A program made the translations under genes and the position numbers. DNA of 64,000 nucleotides, taken from Bin5 sp965200615 (lineage in GTDB: Bacteria > Chloroflexota > Anaerolineae > Caldilineales > Caldilineaceae). Below the pieces are notes generated by a model. It had not been told where the DNA came from. It was given only the letters and a program-made list of their open reading frames with translations, and did not search any database. Location: NCBI GenBank assembly GCA_965200615.1, contig OZ241377.1, positions 4,712,001 through 4,776,000 of the forward strand. Reading direction: 5' to 3'. Below, in pieces: positions 18,547 to 26,840 of this stretch. Each line of letters starts with the position of its first letter. The first letter of the stretch is position 1.

Positions 18547-18772
18547 GGCCGGCTGTGAAGAGCGCCCCTGGCGCATTTACATCCAGGACATGATTGATTT
18601 CGGCGAAAAGGTTCTTGCCTATACCGAGGGATTGGCCGGGAAACGTTCATCGCCGATGGACTCATATATGACGCAACACAGTATTATTTGGGGCGTTATC
18701 CAGGAGGCTGTTCCCGACCTCCTGCCCGCACTGCGGAAACTGCTGGAATCAGAGAGCGGAGCAGGCAAGTAG
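18539..18772 (+). pseudogene. HepT-like toxin with internal deletion
   Basis: The 77-residue protein starts like HepT/DUF86, with RIYIQDMIDFGEKVLAYTEGL, and ends like it, with IIWGVIQEAVPDLLPALRKLLE. The middle 40 to 50 residues of the family are missing, and with them the Arg-x(4-6)-His RNase motif that normally lies in RN...HGY. The join is around residue 53, at the TQHSIIW segment. I infer an in-frame internal deletion that leaves an inactive remnant, so the whole toxin-antitoxin pair looks dead. Confidence 0.65.
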
Positions 18773-18856
18773 GGCGCTTCACCTTTGTAAAGCCAGCGAA
18801 CCGTGTCTCGGTGGACTTGCCGGCGATTGAATTCGCCTGGGTATCAATTCCCAAAC

Positions 18857-19816
18857 TCATTCCCTTAACTCCAAGTAGGCGATCTCCTCCTCAGACAGCT
18901 TGATCTCGGACGCATCGACGTTTACCCGCACTTCCTCAGTATTTCGCGCCCCTGACAGCGCATGGATGCCGTCGGGCTGATTGTAAACGTAGGCCAGCGC
19001 GATGTGGGGCACGGTGACGCCCTTGTCGGCGGCCAGCTCCTGCACGCGGTCGTGGCGCTTGAAATTCCCCTCTTCGCAGTAGACCTTGACGGCAAGTTGG
19101 TCATACCACTCGGTAAAGGTGTCGAGGTTGTCGCGACGAAAACGGCCGCTGAAGAAGCCGCCGGCCAGGCTCGACCAGACAAAGAGAGTCACGCCGTTTT
19201 CGCGGCACCAGGCGCGCGCGGCCTCACCGGCCGGCCCGCTGACGCTGATACAGTCTCGCCAGGGCGGTTCTATCTGGACAGCGAGGCTGAACTGGGGGCT
19301 GCTGGCGACGAAGGGGGTCAGGCCGTGCGCGGCGGCGTACTCGTTGGCCTCTTGCAGGCGTTCGGCGCTCCAGTTGGAGCCGCCATAGGCGTCGATCTGG
19401 CCTGCCTCCTTAGCGACGTGGAGCGTCTCGACAATTGGTCCGACCGGCTTGTCGGGGTCGTCGCGGTGCAGCACATAGAGGTCGATGCTGTCCACTTTGA
19501 AGCGCGCGAGGCTGTCGTGGAGGTCGGACTGGATATCGTAGGGCGTGACCCGTTTACGGTCCTGGCTGTGGTGGGCGCCTTTACCGAGAATGACGACCTC
19601 GTCGCGCAGGCCGCGTTCGTTGATCCACTGACCGACGGCGCGTTCATTATCACCGCCGCCATACCCATGAGCGGTGTCGAGGCAGTTGCCGCCGGCCGCG
19701 TGGAATGCGTCGAGCACAGGGAAGGCGGTGTCGACGTTCCTGGTGTTTATCCACATCGTTCCCAGCACAAGGCGGGAGACTGGCTTGTCGATGCCGGGGA
19801 TGTTGGAATAGAGCAT
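18857..19816 (-). CDS. Aldo/keto reductase
   Basis: From the ATG at 19816, which has an AGAGGA ribosome site, this is 319 residues forming a TIM barrel. The catalytic tetrad is visible: Asp and Tyr in LDTAHGY, Lys in ILGKGAHH and His in YVLHRDD. A further 13 upstream codons are open but precede the first barrel strand. The NADPH-binding end (about 270-319) has SGARNTEEVRVN. It probably reduces a small aldehyde or sugar ketone; the substrate is unknown. Confidence 0.88.
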   Translation of the reverse strand: MLYSNIPGIDKPVSRLVLGTMWINTRNVDTAFPVLDAFHAAGGNCLDTAHGYGGGDNERAVGQWINERGLRDEVVILGKGAHHSQDRKRVTPYDIQSDLHDSLARFKVDSIDLYVLHRDDPDKPVGPIVETLHVAKEAGQIDAYGGSNWSAERLQEANEYAAAHGLTPFVASSPQFSLAVQIEPPWRDCISVSGPAGEAARAWCRENGVTLFVWSSLAGGFFSGRFRRDNLDTFTEWYDQLAVKVYCEEGNFKRHDRVQELAADKGVTVPHIALAYVYNQPDGIHALSGARNTEEVRVNVDASEIKLSEEEIAYLELRE

Positions 19817-19900
19817 GTAAGATATTCCTCTGAGATTTGGGACGCGTTGCGACACAACCCCAATGGCGAGAACCGAGCGCTACGTTTGAGCCGGACGCTT

Positions 19901-20778
19901 CTATTCTACCATTTGCACTGGGCAATGAAATTCGACAGCATAATCAGACGGGGCTACCTCGACGACATACTCTTCTCCGGGTATGTCCCATGCGATTGTA
20001 CTGTCTTGATCTAACCTGAAGTCTTTCAACCGCTGCCAAAAGCAGTACAGACCCTCCGGAGGTTCGCCCTTGTATTGCCCGGGCCCGATATCCAGTCCCA
20101 CCACATACATGCCGGGAGGTAGGAAAGTCAACAGCGGCTTGCGCGGCTCAAGATGATCAACGTGCGTTAGCTCGCATTCTGTCACAAAGCGCGCGTCGTC
20201 GGGCTGAATCTCCAAGTAGAACTGCCCTTCGCGCAGGCCCATCATAATGATGCTGTCGGCGCCGTTGTTCAGATTCTTCAGCCGCGCCCACAGGCAGAGT
20301 TCGCCCTGCGCGGCAATCCCTCTGTACTCTCCCGGCTCAATGTCTCTGTCTACTTCATATGTGCCAGGACGGACGCCTTAATTTCCTCTGGCGGAGTGTC
20401 TCGTCGAAACCTCCCTCTATCCACAAGGTAGTACGGGTACTCGCGGCCTTGAGCGTCGCGCAAGGATACCCCTTTTCGAGTGCGCGACTGGCCGTCAAAC
20501 TCCACTGGGTCGCTCCCCACATTGAGGAGGTGGAAACGAACCAGGACGAACAGATCGTCTGTGAACAGACTGCCGCCGTTCCCTCGTACCCTTTTGACTT
20601 CACGGCCAAGAACCTGCGCCGAGAGTACCTGCCACCTTATGTCTCCAACCTGAACTTCATCCCCTACAAATAGAGCCGGAACCGGGGCCGTCTGCGGCCG
20701 CGCCGACACGTACCGTGCGGCCGCGACCGAAAGCAAAAGCGCCGCAGTGATAGCTGCCCAGAACCGCTTGCTCCGCAT
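19901..20778 (-). pseudogene. Secreted protein with DUF4352-like domain and two C-terminal repeats, frameshifted
   Basis: The 5' part encodes a signal peptide (FWAAITAALLLSVAAARYVSA) and a domain of about 110 residues with the VGDIRWQVLSAQ and LFVLVRFHLLNVG pattern of DUF4352-type extracellular domains. It then stops at 20350. In another frame, from about 20377 down to 19901, lie two tandem repeats of about 65 residues with the shared motif GxYxVxxDIxPGxYxG...LCxWxRLKxL. Adding one base near 20378-20390 joins both into one protein of about 290 residues. No function is known; the repeats look like small beta domains for surface exposure. Confidence 0.65.
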
Positions 20779-20840
20779 CGTCCCCGCCCCTCGATGGCTG
20801 CGAATGCTCATGGCCCTTGCCATAACCGCCGGTGGCGTTG

Positions 20841-22193
20841 TCAGGCGACCAATATCGAGTTGCCAGCATTCAGATTGGCATTCTTGCGATAGTCGGGCAT
20901 GCTGCTCAGCAGGACATCGGTTGTCGAAATTGCGTAACCGAACTGAGTAGAGACAACCTGTGTAATCGATTCCAGAAGGGCATTCCCGTTATGCACGATA
21001 TATGGTGTGTAACCCCAGAGGTCAATGGAGGAGACGAGATATGCGGTACCACCCGCCACCGCCTGTGTTTGTGACGCGAACCAAAATAGCGCTTCATCAA
21101 TGCCCATCCGTTGCACTATAGACTTGGCCTCCGACCACGCCCAGTATAGCCCGGAGCTGGAAGCCATCATGTTCACCCAGTCCCACATGACACTCTGCGC
21201 GCTCTGCGCACTCTTCTCCACACTCTCGATCATTTTAGCCATTTCGTCTTGCGCACTCTTCAAGATATCAGTTGTGGATTCAAGAAGACCCTGGCCTCCC
21301 AGCACCTCCCACCACCCCTGCGCCAACGAAACTACTTGTCTCCCGAGAAACACCAGCGAAGCCATTTGAAGCACGAAAATGACCGGCAAGAGTATGGGAA
21401 TCAGAGAGGGAAACAGGAGCGAAATCCCGACGATCAGGCCCGCGACGACAGTTGCTCCGACGCCGGCAATGATGATCGATTCCACGATCTTTGTCACCGT
21501 CTGCGGCCATGTACATGTAATTTTGCCCTCAGCATATTGCAGGCCGCATTCCAGACAGGCCAGGAAGGCGCCCACGACAATCCCAACCATCGCTCCCTTT
21601 GCCATACCATTTATGGTTTGAACGACTGTAGCGCGCATGGCATCTGAGCGCAGAACTTTTCTGGCATCAGCGATGTCCGCCAGGCTCATTCGATTCGCCC
21701 CAAGCGACTTGTTCCTCTCCGAGCTCCACCATACCCCGTTCTGCGCAGTCGTCGGTCCGCCCGATGATCTGGGAATAATGTGGGACCAATCCTTTCCTTG
21801 GTGGAACTGCCAAAGAGCCTCCGGCCCGCCCGCACGAATCGGGGCTGGAATCGTTTTCCAGATCGCCTCCGCGGCCGGGAAACCCTTGTACTCCCCTCCG
21901 GCATTCAGATATTTGACTTTCAGCTCATACGGTAGATTGTTGAAGTCAAGATCGCGATGAAATGCACTGACAAAACGGCCTGCAACCCACAGCGCCCCTA
22001 CCCCTGCCCCCAAATACTCCTGCACGTCGGGCATCTTCAGGATATCCAGGCCGTCCGGGATCAAAATAGAGGAATTTTCAGCAGCCAGAGCCGGTTGGAC
22101 GGGCGGGCCCAATGCGGCAACCAGGGTCACCACCATGCCGACTTTGGCCGTAGACCGCAGGAATTGACGGCGGGAAAATGTTCGCTCCTTCAT
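20841..22193 (-). CDS. Tat-exported protein with HNH-nuclease-like motif and hydrophobic helices
   Basis: The 450-residue protein starts with a twin-arginine signal (SRRQFLRSTAK, then a hydrophobic stretch ending ALAAE), and AAGGAG precedes the ATG. Residues 126-170 read WQFHQGKDWSHIIP, then RSSGGP, QNGVW and SERNKSLG. This spacing (His138, Asn152, Asn161) matches the HNH finger pattern HxxP..GG..N..N. Residues about 199-285 contain three strongly hydrophobic segments, followed by an amphipathic helical tail. I do not recognise a named family. It could be an exported nuclease effector or a membrane protein with a decayed HNH fold; no immunity gene is certain. Confidence 0.6.
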   Translation of the reverse strand: MKERTFSRRQFLRSTAKVGMVVTLVAALGPPVQPALAAENSSILIPDGLDILKMPDVQEYLGAGVGALWVAGRFVSAFHRDLDFNNLPYELKVKYLNAGGEYKGFPAAEAIWKTIPAPIRAGGPEALWQFHQGKDWSHIIPRSSGGPTTAQNGVWWSSERNKSLGANRMSLADIADARKVLRSDAMRATVVQTINGMAKGAMVGIVVGAFLACLECGLQYAEGKITCTWPQTVTKIVESIIIAGVGATVVAGLIVGISLLFPSLIPILLPVIFVLQMASLVFLGRQVVSLAQGWWEVLGGQGLLESTTDILKSAQDEMAKMIESVEKSAQSAQSVMWDWVNMMASSSGLYWAWSEAKSIVQRMGIDEALFWFASQTQAVAGGTAYLVSSIDLWGYTPYIVHNGNALLESITQVVSTQFGYAISTTDVLLSSMPDYRKNANLNAGNSILVA

Positions 22194-22226
22194 CTCGCGC
22201 TCCTTGCGATGCGAATTTTGGATGTG

Positions 22227-22255
22227 ATGTTAATCTATTTTTTTGACGGCTGCAA
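22227..22255 (-). promoter_or_regulatory. Candidate promoter for the Tat/HNH-like gene
   Basis: On the minus strand there is TTGCAG, a 17-base spacer containing seven A residues, and TAACAT, ending 34 bases before the ATG at 22193. Confidence 0.4.
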
Positions 22256-22271
22256 AGATTCACGCCAGGCC

Positions 22272-23102
22272 TCACCCCAGCTCCAACCCCTTAAACGCCT
22301 CCACCTGACCGCGAATAGCCCGCTCCGTCGGCAACCGTTCGATGCTGGAGGCGCCGAAAAACCCGGCAATGCCCGGCATCATCTGCAGAGCGGCACCGAC
22401 GTTTTCGGGCTCGTCGAAGGGGCCGCCGTGGCAGATGACGATCTGGTCCGGATTGACACGGCGACCGGCGGCGACCATCTCCTGTACTTTGTCGACCGCC
22501 TCCTCCAGCGTGTAGGCGACGGCGGCGCCGATGCTGCCGGCGGTTGTGAGGCCGACGTGGGCGACCAGAAGATCGGCGCCGGCCTCGGCCATGGCGGTCG
22601 CCTCCTCCGGCGTGAAGACGTAGGGCGCGGTGAACATGTCCAGCTGATGAGCGATGGCGATAGCCTCGACCTCTTTGTCATAGCCCATGTCTGTGCCTTC
22701 CAGATTCTCTCGGAAGGCGCCGTCGAGGAGGCCGACGGTGGGGAAGTTCTGCACGCCGCTGAAACCGATCTCTTTGATCTGCTTGAGAAATACGTGCTTG
22801 AGGCGGAAGGGATCTGTGCCACAGACGCCGGCCAGGACGGGGGTGTCCTGGACAACCGGAAGCACCTCGGCCGCCATTTCGACGACGATGCCATTGGCGT
22901 CACCGTACGGCATCATGCCGGAAAGCGAGCCGCGGCCGGCCATACGAAAGCGGCCGGAGTTGTAGATGATGATAAGGTCGGCGCCGCCGGCTTCGGCGAA
23001 CTTGGCCGAGATTCCGGCGCCGGCCCCGCAGCCGACAATGGGCCTTCCGGCGGCCTGCTGGGCCTGGAGCCGGGCGATGATCTCCTGTCTTGGGATCGAC
23101 AT
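22272..23102 (-). CDS. PEP-hydrolase-like TIM-barrel protein
   Basis: The 276-residue protein matches the family often named phosphoenolpyruvate hydrolase or TIM-barrel signal transduction protein (PF09370-type). It has GCGAGAGISAKFAE near the start, a GGADLIIIYNSGRFRM strand, GVCGTDPFR, GVQNFPTVGLLDG and the C-terminal VICHGGPF phosphate loop. It lies downstream of the UPF0261 gene. In plants and fungi these two domains are fused in Tm-1-type proteins, which argues that the two gene products work together. The reaction is not known with certainty. Confidence 0.8.
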   Translation of the reverse strand: MSIPRQEIIARLQAQQAAGRPIVGCGAGAGISAKFAEAGGADLIIIYNSGRFRMAGRGSLSGMMPYGDANGIVVEMAAEVLPVVQDTPVLAGVCGTDPFRLKHVFLKQIKEIGFSGVQNFPTVGLLDGAFRENLEGTDMGYDKEVEAIAIAHQLDMFTAPYVFTPEEATAMAEAGADLLVAHVGLTTAGSIGAAVAYTLEEAVDKVQEMVAAGRRVNPDQIVICHGGPFDEPENVGAALQMMPGIAGFFGASSIERLPTERAIRGQVEAFKGLELG

Positions 23103-23172
23103 CTGGAATGCTCCTTGGAGGTTTCGTAGAGCGTAACTGGTATCGAGTACGGCGTGGCTCAGGCGGGCCGCG

Positions 23173-24393
23173 CTAGGCTTCCTCCCGCAACATCTCCAGC
23201 AACAGAGAAACCGCTCTCTCGGCGAACTCAGGATCGTTGATATTGGCGTCCATCTCGATCAGCGGGATGTCGGCGTGCAGGTCGTTCTTGAGGGCATCGT
23301 AGCACGCCTGGTCGGCGCCTGGGTCCCAGAAGCGGTCGCCTTCGCTGTCCAACATGGAGACGCCGCCCAGGGGGATCAACACGGACACCTTGCCGGCCTG
23401 GCCGGCGTTTGCGGCCGCGGCCAGCATTGCGCCCATCTGCCGATTCTCCTCCTCATTGGTGCGCAGGAGAGTGACTTCCGGGTTCCACTCGTAGAGGGTG
23501 CGCTCACGGTAGTGCTCGGGCACGGTTTCGATGCCGCCGAAGTTGGCCATGTCGACGCAGCCGGGCACGATAACGGTGGGGACGCCCTGGCGAGGGGCGG
23601 CCTGGACACGGTCCGGCCCCGCGCTGAAGACGCCGTCGCAGATTTCGTCGGCCAGCTCGGTGGTGGTCATGTCGAGACAGCCGGCGATGTAGCCGTCGCT
23701 TATCAGGTCCTCCATCGTGCGGCCGCCGCTGCCGGTGGCATGGAAGACGAGTACTTCGAAGCCCTCGGCCTCCAGCAGACCGCGGGCGTGGTCGACGGCG
23801 GCGGTCGTGTTGCCGAACATGGAAGCGGCAATGAGGGGCCGCTCGTCGGCGGTAGCTTCGGCTTCGGTCTTGACCATGCCGGCGATTGCGCCGGCTGCAT
23901 TGGCGTAGATGGCGCGGCTGAGGCGGTTGATGCCGGCCACGTCGACGACAGAGGGCATAAAGGTAATGTCCTTGCTGCCGGCGTAGACGCTGACATCGCC
24001 GCCGCCGACGGTGGAGACCATTACTTTGGGCACGCCGACTGGTAGCGTGCGCATGGCTGCGGTGGCGATGGAGGTTCCGCCGCTGCCGCCCATCCCAAGA
24101 ATGCCGTCGAAACGCCCCTCGCTATAGAGACGTTCTACGACGGAGGCCAGCCCCTGGGCCATGGTCCGCATCGCCTCATCCTTGCGCGTGCCTGAAGCCA
24201 GGTAGGCCAGATCGCCACCGCCGGCGACGGCAACTTCTGCGCGGCTGACATCAGGTTCGAAGGCCGGCTGGCCCATCACGCCAAAATCGACCACGAGAGT
24301 TTGCAGTCCAGCAGCCTCGATCAGATCCTTGACAAACGCGTACTCAGCGCCCTTTGTGTCCAGCGCGCCGACGAGAAGAACGGTCCCGGACAT
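23173..24393 (-). CDS. UPF0261 / Tm-1-like ATP-binding protein
   Basis: The 406-residue protein has the family start TVLLVGALDTKGAEY, an alpha/beta core with GMGGSGGTSIATAAMRTLPVG (nucleotide-site loop), VSTVGGGDVS and FHATGSGGRTMEDLI. Its C-terminus has VSLLIPLGGVSMLD-like text with Pro-Leu-Gly-Gly and DANINDP. The family binds ATP in the tomato Tm-1 inhibitor; its bacterial role is unknown. It lies in a four-gene minus-strand set between a Gfo/Idh enzyme and its usual TIM-barrel partner. Confidence 0.85.
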   Translation of the reverse strand: MSGTVLLVGALDTKGAEYAFVKDLIEAAGLQTLVVDFGVMGQPAFEPDVSRAEVAVAGGGDLAYLASGTRKDEAMRTMAQGLASVVERLYSEGRFDGILGMGGSGGTSIATAAMRTLPVGVPKVMVSTVGGGDVSVYAGSKDITFMPSVVDVAGINRLSRAIYANAAGAIAGMVKTEAEATADERPLIAASMFGNTTAAVDHARGLLEAEGFEVLVFHATGSGGRTMEDLISDGYIAGCLDMTTTELADEICDGVFSAGPDRVQAAPRQGVPTVIVPGCVDMANFGGIETVPEHYRERTLYEWNPEVTLLRTNEEENRQMGAMLAAAANAGQAGKVSVLIPLGGVSMLDSEGDRFWDPGADQACYDALKNDLHADIPLIEMDANINDPEFAERAVSLLLEMLREEA

Positions 24394-24455
24394 GGCATTC
24401 CTCCTGTGAAGATGGGAAACTGGGCCTATGGCGGTGGGGGATCGTTATCGTATCT

Positions 24456-25547
24456 TCAGGCCGTGTAGGGCCTCTCTTCTTCCTCCTGGGCCTGGCGCAG
24501 AAACTCCTGCACCTTTACTGGCTGGCCGGTGTGACTGCTCTCGATGGCGGCGAAGATCAGGGCAACCGACTGTAGGTTGGCCTCGACATTGGTCTCCATG
24601 GGCGGCCCGCCGTCCAGCCAGTCCAGGAACTGGGCGATGAGCCACTCGTTTCGCCACTTGGACTGCTGCATGAGTTGGACTTCCTCGCCCTGGCCTTCGC
24701 GGCTGTACTGCTTTGGCTGGTAGGGAAATCGTTCGATACGGCGGCAGTCCATGATCAGGGTCTCATGTTCACATTCGGCGCGGAAGTACTCTTGCGACCA
24801 GCCGTTGAAACCGCTGGCGTTGGTCTTGGCCCCCTCGTAGAAAGCACGCGTACCGTTCTCAAAAGTCATCATTACGTGGCCCTGCGAGCCGGTGTTGTAC
24901 TCGCCCCAGGTCGGGTTCCAGGTCTGGGCGTAGATCGTGTCGCATTTTGAGTCAGCCAGGTCGGCGATGATGTCGAGATGATGGACCGATCCTTCGATCA
25001 TCAGGGTCTCTTCCATGGTGTGGCGGAAGTGAGCCCCCCAGTCGCCGAAGTTGCGCAGCCCGCAGGTAAAACGGCAGATGATATAGTCGATGGCGCCGAC
25101 CCGGCCGGAACGCAGCTCGCGGCGCAGGGTGGTCTTGTCCTGGTCGAAACGATGGCTCATGGTCACGCCCATCTTTTTCCCTGCTCGCCTTACCTTGGCG
25201 GCGATGCGCACGGAGCCTTCAAGCGTATCGGCGATCGGCTTTTCCGAGATGATGTGCATGTCGTGGGCAAGGGCGACGTCGACGACGGATTCGTGGAACG
25301 CCGGAGGGACGACGACGGTGCAGAAGTCAGCCGGGTTCTCGTCGAAGGCGCGCTCGATGTCGGTATAGCACTTTTCGGGTGGCAGCCCCAGATGCTGCTG
25401 GGCGTTGACGAGGACATCCGGGTTTACATCGACAGCTGCCACCGGCTCGATGCGGCCGTCGGCGATGTTGGGGGGCAGGAAGCGGGAGCACCAGCCGTTG
25501 CCCTGGCCGCCGGTCCCCACCTGGATCATGCGGTACTTGTTGGTCAT
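24456..25547 (-). CDS. Gfo/Idh/MocA-family oxidoreductase
   Basis: The 363-residue protein has an N-terminal NAD(P) fold (QVGTGGQGNGW) and the family's SEKPIADTLEG (Glu-Lys-Pro) motif, whose Lys is the usual catalytic residue. The C-terminal beta-sheet domain contains GSVHHLDIIADL, with the conserved His pair. It probably oxidises a sugar or cyclitol hydroxyl. It sits between the cupin and UPF0261 genes with short gaps, in what looks like one operon. Confidence 0.86.
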   Translation of the reverse strand: MTNKYRMIQVGTGGQGNGWCSRFLPPNIADGRIEPVAAVDVNPDVLVNAQQHLGLPPEKCYTDIERAFDENPADFCTVVVPPAFHESVVDVALAHDMHIISEKPIADTLEGSVRIAAKVRRAGKKMGVTMSHRFDQDKTTLRRELRSGRVGAIDYIICRFTCGLRNFGDWGAHFRHTMEETLMIEGSVHHLDIIADLADSKCDTIYAQTWNPTWGEYNTGSQGHVMMTFENGTRAFYEGAKTNASGFNGWSQEYFRAECEHETLIMDCRRIERFPYQPKQYSREGQGEEVQLMQQSKWRNEWLIAQFLDWLDGGPPMETNVEANLQSVALIFAAIESSHTGQPVKVQEFLRQAQEEEERPYTA

Positions 25548-25599
25548 TAGGAGAATCCTGTCTGCGTGGTCTATCTGTTATTGTCTCGATTGCAGGGCT

Positions 25600-25998
25600 T
25601 CATCGCAATGAACTCCATGGCTCCTCTTCGAATACGTCGACCAGCGCATAGCCTTCCTCGCCGATGCAGGGGCCGAGGATGGCCAGCAGTTTTGCGGGGC
25701 TGCCGGAGTCATTGAAGGAGGCGTGGACAACGTCGGCGCCGATGAAGGCGGAGTCGCCGGTGGAGAGCAGCTGCTTGTCCTGCTCGATCCACTGCTCAAT
25801 CGTGCCGTCGATGACGTAGATCACTTCCTCCTGGTCCGGGTGCTTGTGAAAGGCATGACCCTGTCCGGTTTCGAGTGTGACTTCGATGACGACCAGATCG
25901 CGGGCGGCGGTTGTGGCGGGGCGGCTCGCCCAACCCATGACGCCCCAATCCATCTGATCTCGCTCCATTTTCGAGGCAGTGATAAACTTACCTTTCAT
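25600..25998 (-). CDS. Cupin-domain protein
   Basis: From the ATG at 25998, preceded by GGAGC, this gives 132 residues. A single cupin barrel is visible: GHAFHKHPDQEEVIYVIDG (motif 1 with His, His and Glu) and GDSAFIGADVVHASFN (motif 2 with the last His). Open frame continues upstream but encodes no cupin sequence and would run into the divergent spacer. It heads the four-gene set and may sense or isomerise the sugar handled by the others. Confidence 0.8.
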   Translation of the reverse strand: MKGKFITASKMERDQMDWGVMGWASRPATTAARDLVVIEVTLETGQGHAFHKHPDQEEVIYVIDGTIEQWIEQDKQLLSTGDSAFIGADVVHASFNDSGSPAKLLAILGPCIGEEGYALVDVFEEEPWSSLR

Positions 25999-26175
25999 TG
26001 TCAATGCTCCTGTGAGATGGACTCTTCGGGCGGCGGAAGCAAGAAGAGACCAGCAGATGAGGTCGTTCCTGTTCGAAGGTTTGGCGACTGCGGTGGTTTT
26101 TGCCATGCAAGTATACCATAGGGACGGCGCGGCGACATGAAACAGAGTCCTGCATAAACGACTGGAGAACGAGAG

Positions 26176-26655
26176 ATGTTCAAAGAACGAAGGGACCACT
26201 GGAAGGAAAAGTTAGGCGAATCCCGCGAGGCGCTGTTTGCGCTTCTCAACGGCCTCTCGCCTGAACAGTGGCAGACGACGGTTTTCGCCGAAGGAGACAC
26301 ATGGACGGTGGCCACTGTTCTCGCGCATCTGGTCGAAAGCGAACGGGGCATGAGCATCCACGTTCACAAGATTCGCAAGGGGGAAGCCACGATCCCGGAC
26401 GATTTCGATCTGGAGCGCTGGAACGCCGGCCTTACCCGCCGAACCGGGGATATTGCGCCGGAAGAGCTGATGGCCAGTGCGGACGCCACGCGCGCGAAGA
26501 CGCTGGAGGTGATGCACTCTCTCGAAGACGGCGAGTGGACGCTGACCGGCCGGCATGCTTCTCGCGGCGAGATTACCGTTGATCAGTATTACGAGACGAT
26601 CCATGCCCATGAGGTGGGCCATCTGGGGGATATTCGCGCGGCGCTAGGGGTTTGA
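26176..26655 (+). CDS. DinB-family protein
   Basis: The 159-residue four-helix protein has the DinB/DfsB layout. A helix carries the first metal-site His in TVATVLAHLVESERG, and a C-terminal helix has the HAHEVGHLGDI pattern, where two further histidines complete the site. Such proteins are thiol-dependent transferases or metal-binding enzymes of unknown substrate. It is divergent from the cupin gene and alone on its strand. Confidence 0.82.
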   Translation: MFKERRDHWKEKLGESREALFALLNGLSPEQWQTTVFAEGDTWTVATVLAHLVESERGMSIHVHKIRKGEATIPDDFDLERWNAGLTRRTGDIAPEELMASADATRAKTLEVMHSLEDGEWTLTGRHASRGEITVDQYYETIHAHEVGHLGDIRAALGV

Positions 26656-26840
26656 GGACGGGATCCATTTTTTGATTCGATCCTTCGGGGGAACTCCTCA
26701 TATGGAAAGATTGTCTATCATTTCGACATAGTGCTGGCATCCACGTACTCCAAGCCGGTTGAAGAAACTACTGTACGCAAAGCCCCAACTTTTCGTTCGC
26801 GCACTACTCGGTGAAACCCGGAACACGGGTGATTCATATC

